From an uncultured Butyrivibrio sp. (GTDB lineage: Bacteria > Bacillota > Clostridia > Lachnospirales > Lachnospiraceae): DNA of 35,316 nucleotides. The position numbers and the translations under genes are program-made. The notes beneath the pieces are model-generated. The model saw only the letters and a list, made by a program, of their open reading frames with translations, was not told the origin of the DNA and did no database searches. Shown here one piece after another: positions 1 to 5,996 of the stretch; the first letter of the stretch is position 1; each line of letters begins with the position of its first letter. The DNA lies in contig CAMVLM010000024.1 of NCBI GenBank assembly GCA_947168335.1, positions 1-35,316 of the forward strand, in the 5' to 3' direction.

Positions 1-78
1 AGTGACTGAATTTTCAATGAGCCATCTGACCTAAAATTAGATTAGCAGATACATCTGTTTATAATATAAAATCAATGA

Positions 79-107
79 TTGACAAGCGTTCTGCGTCTTG
101 GTATTAT
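79..107 (+). promoter_or_regulatory. Sigma-A promoter of tRNA-Thr
   Basis: A perfect -35 TTGACA (79-84) is followed after 17 bp by TATTAT (102-107). An overlapping TATAAT at 105-110 would need a 20-bp spacer and is less likely. Transcription would start about 20-25 bases before the tRNA at 137. Confidence 0.75.
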
Positions 108-136
108 AATCGTTGTGACTAACTCGGTCACGGATT

Positions 137-209
137 GCTGGCATAGCACAGTCGGTAGTGCGTCGCATTGGTAGTGCGGAGGTCACGGGTCCGATTCCCG
201 TTGCCAGCT
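137..209 (+). tRNA. tRNA-Thr (anticodon GGT)
   Basis: A full 73-nt cloverleaf can be folded by hand. The acceptor stem is GCTGGCA/TGCCAGC, the D arm GCAC-AGTCGGTA-GTGC, the anticodon stem TCGCA/TGCGG with loop TTGGTAG (GGT reads ACC/ACU), the variable loop is 5 nt, and the T stem is ACGGG/CCCGT. No CCA is encoded. One oddity is the T loop TCCGATT, which has C at position 55 where almost all tRNAs have U (pseudouridine). The 3' end is the attachment site of the neighbouring island, and the same C occurs in the distal att copy. Confidence 0.9.
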
Positions 210-211
210 CG
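189..211 (+). repeat. attL-like direct repeat (tRNA 3' end)
   Basis: These 23 bp comprise the tRNA 3' end plus TCG. They recur without mismatch at 2860-2882. Duplication of a tRNA 3' end around a segment holding an integrase remnant is the known signature of tyrosine-recombinase integration. Confidence 0.8.
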
Positions 212-250
212 CCCTTAAATCCAGTATTTATCTGGGTTTAAGGGTATTTT
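212..250 (+). terminator. Rho-independent terminator after tRNA-Thr
   Basis: CCCTTAAA-T-CCAG pairs with CTGG-G-TTTAAGGG across a 7-nt loop and is followed by TATTTTTAT. It immediately follows the attL-like repeat, so it was probably brought in by the island. The original terminator of the tRNA is likely the hairpin at 2889-2932, beyond the distal repeat. Confidence 0.8.
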
Positions 251-263
251 TATGTCTCGAAAA

Positions 264-281
264 AGTGGTCTGCAAGTGGTC
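264..281 (+). repeat. Paired AGTGGTC repeats, left island end
   Basis: AGTGGTC occurs at 264-270 and 275-281 (11-bp period). A second pair in the same orientation lies at 2728-2734 and 2740-2746, inside the other end of the island. Position and pairing resemble arm-type integrase sites; this role is inferred. Confidence 0.5.
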
Positions 282-304
282 TTTTACGTTAAAACGTTCT
301 GAAT

Positions 305-481
305 TTATCCAAAACATGATAGAATTTTGTCAACCTGGGCATCGGAGCGAACAGCTCTGATATAGTGAAGTGTTGTGTTTTTATCACAATGTCCGGCTGC
401 GTACATGACTGTTTCCAGGTCTCCGCCGGTAGCTCTTGCAACAAAAAAGGCAGCGTTATGTGTGCTGCCAATAAAAATCAT
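305..481 (-). pseudogene. Tyrosine integrase, C-terminal remnant
   Basis: An open frame of 58 codons on the minus strand, below common length cut-offs, ends with TAA at 305-307. Its residues match the end of a tyrosine recombinase catalytic domain. STHNAAFF sits where the HxxR-box helix would be, GDLETVMYAAGHCDKNTT contains the conserved (L/A)GH box, and LHYIRA supplies the tyrosine nucleophile region. The upstream catalytic arginine and the whole N-terminal DNA-binding part are missing; a full integrase is about 350-400 residues. It reads toward the tRNA att site, as integrases of tRNA-borne islands commonly do. It is most likely a deletion remnant of the enzyme that inserted the island and cannot be active alone. 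The ATG at 479-481 has no clear ribosome site, so it is probably not translated. Confidence 0.75.
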
Positions 482-543
482 TTATATTGTTTGCTTCGAT
501 TATAAGAATAACACGTCTGAAATCACTTTGAAATATACAGAAA

Positions 544-594
544 GACTACAGACAGTGTAATTTTGGTGTCATTAGGACTACACGGAGTGTAATT
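544..594. promoter_or_regulatory. Tandem TACA-N5-TGTA dyads (possible operators)
   Basis: Two 19-bp direct repeats begin GACTACA and end GTGTAATT, at 544-562 and 576-594, exactly 32 bp apart (about three helical turns). Each is centred on a dyad: TACAG-ACA-GTGTA and TACAC-GGA-GTGTA, the second a perfect 5+3+5 palindrome. Same-face spacing suggests a dimeric regulator binding twice. They lie about 150 bp upstream of the 747 promoter. The regulator is unknown. Confidence 0.4.
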
Positions 595-746
595 GTTTTA
601 TCGAACTGTGCAGTTTAATAATATCATGCAGATTTTCTTTTAAAAAGAGAACATCAGGGGAAAATTAGTGGAATATCAGTGGAAAATTGGGGTAATCAAT
701 GCATATTCAAAAACAAAATACTAAACGAAGATAATTGGTTTTGTTT

Positions 747-776
747 TTGCTAATAAAATAGAACTATAGGTATAAA
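747..776 (+). promoter_or_regulatory. Candidate promoter for the 875 gene
   Basis: TTGCTA (747-752), an 18-bp spacer, then TATAAA (771-776). It is the best sigma-A match in the gap and lies about 100 bp before the chosen start. Confidence 0.45.
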
Positions 777-874
777 CTTTTTCTGCAATCTATCCGACAT
801 ATATTAAAAGTATACATAGGACAAGGATGTCCTGCCCTTTTGATGCGCATATTGTTTCAATGGAGGGAATGGAT

Positions 875-1597
875 ATGGGTATTTCTGTAAATAATCATTT
901 ATCTTTTAGCTTGAATTCTGGCATTAAGATGGTTGGAGCTTCTCATGGCAAATCTACCGATACAAAGTCCGCTGGAATAAAGCATAATTCACAAAATATA
1001 AAATCGAATAGTGAATCATTTGTCAGCGATTCTTTGACAGGAGGAGTTGTCAGAAATAAAGCTGCGACTGTAGATCTTTCAAAAGAGGGGAAAAATCTTG
1101 CACGAAAGTTGAAAGAAAGCAAGATCGAAGAACTAAAGGAACAATCATCAGAGACTCGTAGCAGTCTGGAAAAGGTCAATACCCTGAATGAGAAATTGCG
1201 TAGCGGGGAGGATCTCAGTGACGAGGACAGAGACTTCATTAACGAGGAATTAAAAAAGCTTTCTTCTCAGAACTATGTCGAAAAACGCTTTCATGTAATG
1301 ACCAAAGAAGATTATGAAGGTGTTATGGGAGCATTGCAAGAGCATATGATTCAGAGAATTCAGCTTTACTCTGATTTGCAAAAAGAACTTGAGGCACAGA
1401 AGGATTCAGATGAAGCTGGAAGAAATGCTCAGAAAATTGCTGAGGCAGAGCAGGAACAGTCTCAAAAAAAGAGAATCATTGAAATATTGGATGAAACTCT
1501 TAAGGAAGATGATGAAGACGAGGATGCAGATACTAATGATGGTGAAGTGACTGCATCTGAATCCGGTTCTGAGCAAAATGATTCAGGAATCATCTAG
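875..1597 (+). CDS. Hypothetical acidic, coiled-coil protein
   Basis: Not recognised. I chose ATG 875, giving 240 residues, because GGAGGG (862-867) lies 7 bases before it; an in-frame ATG at 827 would add 16 residues with a weaker AAGG site. There is no signal peptide or membrane segment. The first 60 residues are Ser/Asn/Lys-rich and probably disordered. The middle is strongly charged and helical, with long Glu/Lys/Gln heptad-like runs suggesting coiled coil. The tail is very acidic (EDDEDEDAD). The gene ends in TAG, but the same frame stays open to 2038, through the next annotated gene; see the finding on this stop. It lies inside the tRNA-borne island, between the integrase remnant and the toxin-antitoxin pair, so it is accessory cargo. 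Function cannot be assigned. Confidence 0.6.
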   Translation: MGISVNNHLSFSLNSGIKMVGASHGKSTDTKSAGIKHNSQNIKSNSESFVSDSLTGGVVRNKAATVDLSKEGKNLARKLKESKIEELKEQSSETRSSLEKVNTLNEKLRSGEDLSDEDRDFINEELKKLSSQNYVEKRFHVMTKEDYEGVMGALQEHMIQRIQLYSDLQKELEAQKDSDEAGRNAQKIAEAEQEQSQKKRIIEILDETLKEDDEDEDADTNDGEVTASESGSEQNDSGII

Positions 1598-1639
1598 TTT
1601 GAAAATGAAGAAAAAACAGTAAAGTCTCAAGAGGAATTA

Positions 1640-2038
1640 TTGAAATTCAGAGCAATTGATCTGATTGATAAAAACAAAGAGCAGTTGGAAGGGATGTTTA
1701 GTCAGTCAGCATCAGAAAGCGATGCGGTCAGAGAGGCTGACCGACTTATGGATGCGGAACTAATTCGCTCGTATGATCTTTTAACAAATAATGATCTCAC
1801 GGAAGAGGATAAATTAAAGGAGTTCAATAATTCCTGGGATTATATGCATGAACTGCATTATAATAAGATGATAGATAGGGCTATGTCCAAGCTTGATTTT
1901 GATACATGGCTTATTAGTAAGATTGAGTTTAACAGCCATAACAACCTACATGAGGTCATTAAGGATGATAATATCGATAATCCTATGGGTGGTATAGATA
2001 TGGTTCGTGATTTTTTGACAAATGCAAATCCGTTTTAA
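1640..2038 (+). CDS. Hypothetical protein, or C-terminal part of the 875 gene
   Basis: Not recognised. The 132-residue frame starts at TTG 1640 behind AGAGGA with a short spacing, which is a usable but not strong site. It is predicted soluble, helical and acidic, with two aromatic-rich stretches (WDYMHELHYNKM, DTWLISKIEF) and no membrane segment. It is in the same reading frame as the 875 gene. The 14 codons between the TAG (1595-1597) and this TTG are open (FENEEKTVKSQEEL) and keep the charged style of the upstream protein. Either the two are separate translationally linked genes, or one gene of about 387 codons has acquired an amber stop. A terminator follows directly at 2043-2075, so both belong to one transcript. 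Confidence 0.5.
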   Translation: MKFRAIDLIDKNKEQLEGMFSQSASESDAVREADRLMDAELIRSYDLLTNNDLTEEDKLKEFNNSWDYMHELHYNKMIDRAMSKLDFDTWLISKIEFNSHNNLHEVIKDDNIDNPMGGIDMVRDFLTNANPF

Positions 2039-2042
2039 TATT

Positions 2043-2075
2043 TAAAAGTCCTGCACATCAACGTGTAGGATTTTT
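2043..2075 (+). terminator. Rho-independent terminator
   Basis: TCCTGCAC pairs with GTGTAGGA (one G-T pair) around loop ATCAAC, preceded by AAAAG and followed by TTTTT. It ends the 875-2038 transcript. Confidence 0.75.
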
Positions 2076-2115
2076 GCCTTTTTGCTGCTTTTGTAGTCGC
2101 CGATGGGAAAGATGA

Positions 2116-2143
2116 TTATCAATAGAGCATTCTATGATATAAT
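2116..2143 (+). promoter_or_regulatory. Promoter of the toxin-antitoxin pair
   Basis: TTATCA (2116-2121), a 16-bp spacer, then a perfect TATAAT (2138-2143). It lies about 54 bp before the antitoxin start. Such promoters are usually repressed by the antitoxin; no obvious operator dyad was picked out here. Confidence 0.6.
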
Positions 2144-2196
2144 AATCTCTACCGAAACGTTTACGATGGTTTGTAAAAGAATTGGAGATTTTTATT

Positions 2197-2397
2197 ATGA
2201 GTACTGCCAAGAAAATCTTAATTGATAGAGTTAACAGCATGGAAGACAATTTGGATGAGGCTCAGATTCTTGATCGTTTATACATGCTTTCAAGGCTTGA
2301 ACACAGCAAAAAGCGATGTGAACAGGAAGGTACCATAAAGGACGCTGACCTTGATGAACACTTTAGGGAGAAGAGAAAAAATTATGCAGCATTTTGA
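2197..2397 (+). CDS. Type II antitoxin (partner of ParE/RelE toxin)
   Basis: A small, soluble, charged 66-residue protein directly upstream of and overlapping a ParE/RelE-type toxin gene, the usual antitoxin position. The sequence is mostly helical with an acidic middle and a basic tail (REKRKNYAAF), like antitoxins that wrap their toxin with a C-terminal helix. I did not recognise a specific DNA-binding fold, so the family (ParD-, RelB- or Phd-like) is open. The start is ATG 2197, because GGAG (2184-2187) lies 9 bases upstream; an alternative TTG at 2182 would overlap that site. The gene has its own promoter and lies inside the tRNA-borne island, where such modules stabilise the element. The call rests mainly on context. 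Confidence 0.7.
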   Translation: MSTAKKILIDRVNSMEDNLDEAQILDRLYMLSRLEHSKKRCEQEGTIKDADLDEHFREKRKNYAAF

Positions 2398-2701
2398 ACT
2401 GGAGTGGTCTCCTGACGCAGTTGATGATCTTGATGAAATATGGGATTCGATAGCAATAGATGGGGATTTTGATATTGCTGATTCATTTGTTGAGAAATTG
2501 CGAGAGGAAGCAAGAACATTATGTGATAATGCTCGAAAAGGAAGGATTATTCCAGAGATAGGAATGGATTGCTATCGTGAGCATTATTACAAAGGGTATA
2601 CTATAGTCTATGAAATTACGGATAAAACCATATTGGTGCATGAAGTATTCAATCAGAAACGTATTTATATCCGGTCGTATCCTAGATTTAATCGAAGATA
2701 A
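2384..2701 (+). CDS. RelE/ParE family toxin
   Basis: A 105-residue protein with the ParE/RelE pattern. The N-terminus has W-S-P-D-A-V-D-D-L-D-E-I-W-D-x-I-A, the typical first strand and helix. Next come a helical hairpin (ADSFVEKLREEARTL) and the C-terminal strands ending YTIVYEITDKTILVHEVFNQKR and an Arg-rich end. ParE members poison DNA gyrase and RelE members cleave mRNA on the ribosome; the sequence alone does not decide which, though the early WSPDAVDDLDEI motif is commoner in ParE-like members. The start is ATG 2384, giving a 14-nt overlap with the antitoxin gene; the longer frame from 2351 lies inside the antitoxin and lacks a good ribosome site. The length is normal for the family and the frame intact, so the toxin may be active. 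Confidence 0.85.
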   Translation: MQHFELEWSPDAVDDLDEIWDSIAIDGDFDIADSFVEKLREEARTLCDNARKGRIIPEIGMDCYREHYYKGYTIVYEITDKTILVHEVFNQKRIYIRSYPRFNRR

Positions 2702-2727
2702 TATGGACGATAGAAATAGGAAACATA

Positions 2728-2746
2728 AGTGGTCTTTTTAGTGGTC
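2728..2746 (+). repeat. Paired AGTGGTC repeats, right island end
   Basis: AGTGGTC at 2728-2734 and 2740-2746, each followed by a T run, mirrors the pair at 264-281 in the same orientation. These are possible arm-type integrase sites. Confidence 0.5.
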
Positions 2747-2791
2747 TTTTAAAAAAAGAGAGTGCCTCAAGTCTATGCTCCGCTTCGGTCT

Positions 2792-2824
2792 GCGCTGAAC
2801 AAGCATCCCCCGGATGCTTAGCGC
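2792..2824. other. Bulged hairpin near the island end
   Basis: AAGCATCC (2801-2808) pairs with GGATGCTT (2812-2819), and GCGCT (2792-2796) with AGCGC (2820-2824), leaving a GAAC bulge. There is no T tract, so it is not a classical terminator. It could be a dispersed hairpin repeat or part of the recombination region. Confidence 0.45.
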
Positions 2825-2859
2825 CCTCCTATTCATCAGTGTTTTCACGTTTTGGCACA

Positions 2860-2882
2860 GTCCGATTCCCGTTGCCAGCTCG
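2860..2882 (+). repeat. attR-like direct repeat (tRNA 3' end copy)
   Basis: An exact 23-bp copy of 189-211. No complete tRNA precedes it; only the T-arm 3' half and acceptor 3' strand are present. It marks the distal end of the roughly 2.7-kb island. Confidence 0.8.
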
Positions 2883-2888
2883 ATAATT

Positions 2889-2932
2889 AAAAACCTCGCA
2901 AAGCTGGATAATTACTGGCTTGCGAGGTTTTT
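2889..2932 (+). terminator. Original tRNA terminator, displaced by the island
   Basis: AACCTCGCAA (2892-2901) pairs with TTGCGAGGTT (2920-2929), preceded by an A run and followed by T5. It sits directly behind the distal att copy, where the terminator of an uninterrupted tRNA-Thr gene would be. Confidence 0.8.
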
Positions 2933-3284
2933 CTGTATAGGAAGTAAAAATCCAAAGTATCAAAAAATTGCAATTTAGAGACCGCTGGGGGACCGAATCA
3001 AAATATAAGCCCACTAATTGTCGCTCCACATAATTATGGAAGCATGTTGTAAACATATTCCCAAGAATCAACAAAAGCCAGAATAAAAAGAGGATTTGTT
3101 GCAAATCCAATCCCAATAAGCAACAAACATCTAAACAATCCAGAAATTTATTGCCCTACAAATCCGCACCTGAAAAAATAATCAAAACCCAATTCAATTT
3201 TCTTCTGATAATTTCTGAAATTATTTTTCAAAAAATCCGCATATTTATAAAATAATTATTTAGAAAATTATAAGATTCTGTAAA
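2933..3284. other. Intergenic, nothing recognisable
   Basis: AT-rich, with no credible gene. A minus-strand frame of 95 codons (2829-3116) overlaps the att copy and the terminator and has no ribosome site. No strong hairpin or repeat was seen. Confidence 0.5.
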
Positions 3285-3313
3285 TATTAACCTAAAATAA
3301 CACATGGTATAAT
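3285..3313 (+). promoter_or_regulatory. Extended -10 promoter of the EAL cassette
   Basis: TGG-TATAAT (-10 at 3308-3313) gives an extended -10; the -35 at 17 bp is a weak TATTAA (3285-3290). An in-frame ATG at 3312 overlaps the -10, so translation must begin later (3348 or 3360). Confidence 0.55.
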
Positions 3314-3347
3314 GCAAATTAACGGAGTATGCATTCTCGGGATTTTT

Positions 3348-5291
3348 ATGGGGGAAAATATGATATACAATAGCCTTTTTTATATTGCATTCTACTGTGC
3401 GACAGTTCTTGTGACGCTTACGACGATAGTGTTTACAAAGCTACAGAAAAGAACCGACAGGCGACAAAACAGATTGTTTTTGTTGATGAATTATATTTTG
3501 CTGTTTAATGCGGCTACATGTTTCTTAAGTGAGTTTGTAAATCCGAGGTTCGCCCTGTTGGATGGAGAAATAGCTATATATAAGTTTCTTCAGTTTGTGT
3601 ATTTTATAAGCCATCCTTTGCTGGCACCAATTCTTCTAAACTATGTTCTGAATGTGACAGGATTTCTGAATGAGCGCCTGAATCTGTTAAAAATCCTGTT
3701 TCTTATTCCAACAGCAGTCGTAGAAATTCTTGTTTTACTAAATCCCTTCTTCCATTTTGTTTATTCCTATGGTCCCGGTATGATGTTCCAAAGAGAGTGG
3801 GCAGAAGTAATAGTTTATGTTGTTGCGCTGGTGTATTTTATAGCAGCGTTTGTCTGCCTGATGTTTTCCTGGAACACCATGCTCAGGCGCAGAAGGTGGT
3901 CGCTGGCGTATTTCTTTGTAGTTTCCCTGACGGGCTTATTGCTGCAGTTATTTGTGATAAATATAAAGAGCGAGCTGTTTGCGGAATCCATAGCACTTGT
4001 GGGACTTATGATGGCTATAGAAAATGAGGAAGGCAGGCTTGATTCTGAGACCGGCTTCTATAACAGAAATGCTCTTAAGATGGATGTAAATCATCTGATT
4101 TCAGGAAATCGCATCTTCCAGATTGTGTGTTTGAAGTTAACCAACCTGGACTCTTTTACAAGGATGACAGGCTTGTCCAATACGGATGAAATCATTCAGG
4201 AAGTAGCGGCTTTCCTTAAAACATTGATGCCAAGATACTTCATGTATCACACGGATCAAAGCACCATAGTAATGATGCTTGATGGTTATAACTTCCCCAA
4301 GGGAGAGGATGATGCACTGAGAATAGCAGAGGCTGTGGATCATCGCTTTGAAAGCGAGTGGACAATTCACGGTGTGCCAATGAAAATCTCTGCTGTTGTC
4401 ATGGTTGCCGGTGTGCCGAAGAAGATCAGCTCTCTTGCGGATCTGTTCTATATGATAGATTCACCGGTGCCTAAGGATATTGAGCATACTCTGCTTATAA
4501 ATGATGATCTTAAATTCCTCATCAGACGGGCTGAGGTGGAAGCAGCCATAACAAGCGGCCTGGCCCAGGGCAATTTCGAGGTTTATTATCAGCCTACTTA
4601 TTGCACGGATGGAGTCACGATTCACGGTGCAGAAGCACTTATCAGACTGCATGATCCCAAGTTGGGAGATCTTTTCCCGGACGAGTTTATTCCTGTTGCT
4701 GAACAGACGGGGTATATAGATGATATTGATGATTTTGTTCTGAATGAGGTGTGTGCTTTTCTGAAAAGCGGAGTACCCACAAGGCTTGGAATGGAATGCA
4801 TTAACGTCAACCTTTCGGTTCTTCAGTGCATGCAGGACAATTTTGTCCGGAAAATAAGGGAAATAGTTGACAGCTACGGTATTTCCAAGTCTCTGATCAA
4901 TTTTGAGATTACTGAATCAGTGTCAGCTACAGATGAAAAGCTGCTTAGCGATGTTATAACCAGTCTGAAGGAGAATGGATTCCAGTTTTCAATGGATGAT
5001 TATGGCACAGGATATTCGAATATCCACTCTCTGTTTTCGCTTGATTTTGATATCGTCAAGATTGATAAGAGCATTCTCTGGGATGCTGACAGCAGCGAGT
5101 TCGGACAGATCATTCTTGAAAACAGTGTGAGAATGATCAAACAGATGAAAATGAAAATTCTGGTTGAAGGTGTGGAAAAAATGCAGCATGTTGAGAAGCT
5201 GAAAAAGCTTGGAGTTGATTATTATCAGGGGTATTTCTTCTCCAAGCCTGTTCCGCAAAAAGAGCTTGTCAAATACTGCTCGTCAAAGTAA
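3348..5291 (+). CDS. 7TM membrane c-di-GMP phosphodiesterase (degenerate GGDEF-EAL)
   Basis: Seven hydrophobic segments fill residues 1-215 or so. A GGDEF-like domain follows in which the signature is replaced by TDQST, so no cyclase activity is expected. The C-terminal EAL domain is complete: AEALIRL (E429), NVNLS, EITES, DDYGTGYS, VKIDKS, VEGVE and QGYFFSKP carry the expected metal and substrate residues. It should hydrolyse c-di-GMP at the inner membrane in response to a signal sensed by the 7TM part. The start is uncertain: ATG 3348 (after CGGGATTTTT) or ATG 3360 (after GGGGG, 5-bp gap). It is first in a cassette with the unknown, Mbeg1-like and EcsC genes, 18 bp before the next start. 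The window also holds a 7TM diguanylate cyclase (21569), a natural counterpart. Confidence 0.9.
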   Translation: MGENMIYNSLFYIAFYCATVLVTLTTIVFTKLQKRTDRRQNRLFLLMNYILLFNAATCFLSEFVNPRFALLDGEIAIYKFLQFVYFISHPLLAPILLNYVLNVTGFLNERLNLLKILFLIPTAVVEILVLLNPFFHFVYSYGPGMMFQREWAEVIVYVVALVYFIAAFVCLMFSWNTMLRRRRWSLAYFFVVSLTGLLLQLFVINIKSELFAESIALVGLMMAIENEEGRLDSETGFYNRNALKMDVNHLISGNRIFQIVCLKLTNLDSFTRMTGLSNTDEIIQEVAAFLKTLMPRYFMYHTDQSTIVMMLDGYNFPKGEDDALRIAEAVDHRFESEWTIHGVPMKISAVVMVAGVPKKISSLADLFYMIDSPVPKDIEHTLLINDDLKFLIRRAEVEAAITSGLAQGNFEVYYQPTYCTDGVTIHGAEALIRLHDPKLGDLFPDEFIPVAEQTGYIDDIDDFVLNEVCAFLKSGVPTRLGMECINVNLSVLQCMQDNFVRKIREIVDSYGISKSLINFEITESVSATDEKLLSDVITSLKENGFQFSMDDYGTGYSNIHSLFSLDFDIVKIDKSILWDADSSEFGQIILENSVRMIKQMKMKILVEGVEKMQHVEKLKKLGVDYYQGYFFSKPVPQKELVKYCSSK

Positions 5292-5309
5292 AAGGGGATG
5301 GAGGACACT

Positions 5310-5969
5310 ATGGAGCTTACTAGTAATGAAAAGGATGTACTTGCGGGCCTTTCGTTTAATGCGGAAGAGATAAAAAAGGGAGAGCTTAACGAAGCAGACA
5401 TGGCTATGCTGCTTGAAATGAGAGCTGTTTACAGTTATCTTGAAGAAAAGTATCCAAGCTATAAATTCGAGATTTCCAGCTGTGATCCAAAGTCGGGAAC
5501 GGTTAAGGAATACGACGAGTGGTATTTTCGGGCGGAAAAAATAGACAGAGCTTCTGCATTTATAGCACTGGTGACAGAGGACGGGGAATCCTTTGATATA
5601 AAAGATGATTTTTACGGCGAGATAGTCAGAGGCTCAATTCAGGACTTTCTGGGAGAAAAGCTGGGTTCAAATGATATTCCCGTAATACAGATAAATGCAG
5701 GTTTCTGGGAGTATCTGGGAAAAGAATACGGCGAAAAAATTTTGGCTGAGGATGTGCTGAAGGGGAAGATTCCTGCAGGAAATGACATAAAGATTTTCCT
5801 GGATGGCTCGGGTATGGATGCTTCTTCCTATGGCGATGTGGTGAAGAAGATAACTGAAATTCTGAAAAAAGAAGATGTACTTGGAGAAATTTATATCGTT
5901 GTTCTGAAGGATAAAGACAGCGATTTTGCCAAAGACAGATTGTATTCAAAAAGTATTACGCTGGAGTGA
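5310..5969 (+). CDS. Hypothetical protein, cassette gene 2
   Basis: Not recognised. The 219-residue protein has no signal peptide or membrane segment. It is acidic, with mixed alpha/beta character; the last third (IKIFLDGSGMD, VVKKITEILKK, GEIYIVVLKDKDSD) looks like a compact strand-helix-strand unit. Start ATG 5310 has GGAGG (5300-5304) 5 bases upstream; an in-frame ATG at 5298 lacks room for a ribosome site. It lies 18 bp after the EAL gene and 27 bp before the Mbeg1-like gene, so it is co-transcribed with both. A soluble partner for one of its membrane-linked neighbours is possible but not shown. Confidence 0.7.
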   Translation: MELTSNEKDVLAGLSFNAEEIKKGELNEADMAMLLEMRAVYSYLEEKYPSYKFEISSCDPKSGTVKEYDEWYFRAEKIDRASAFIALVTEDGESFDIKDDFYGEIVRGSIQDFLGEKLGSNDIPVIQINAGFWEYLGKEYGEKILAEDVLKGKIPAGNDIKIFLDGSGMDASSYGDVVKKITEILKKEDVLGEIYIVVLKDKDSDFAKDRLYSKSITLE

Positions 5970-5996
5970 AGTTGAGGTTTTTTCGAGGGGATTTTT

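Larger units (their letters stand above)
482..826. other. Gene-free, AT-rich stretch with tandem dyads
   Basis: No convincing coding frame is seen. It contains the tandem dyad repeat at 544-594 and the promoter at 747-776; the rest is AT-rich sequence without recognisable structure. Confidence 0.6.

Noticed and set aside
375-560. 61-codon plus-strand frame near the left island end
   Set aside because: It is antisense to the integrase remnant, which explains its openness, and has no ribosome site.
2829-3116. 95-codon minus-strand frame beyond the toxin
   Set aside because: It covers the att copy and the tRNA terminator and has no ribosome site.
3312-3347. Start of the EAL gene at ATG 3312
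   Set aside because: That ATG overlaps the TATAAT -10 hexamer, so it would not be in the transcript.
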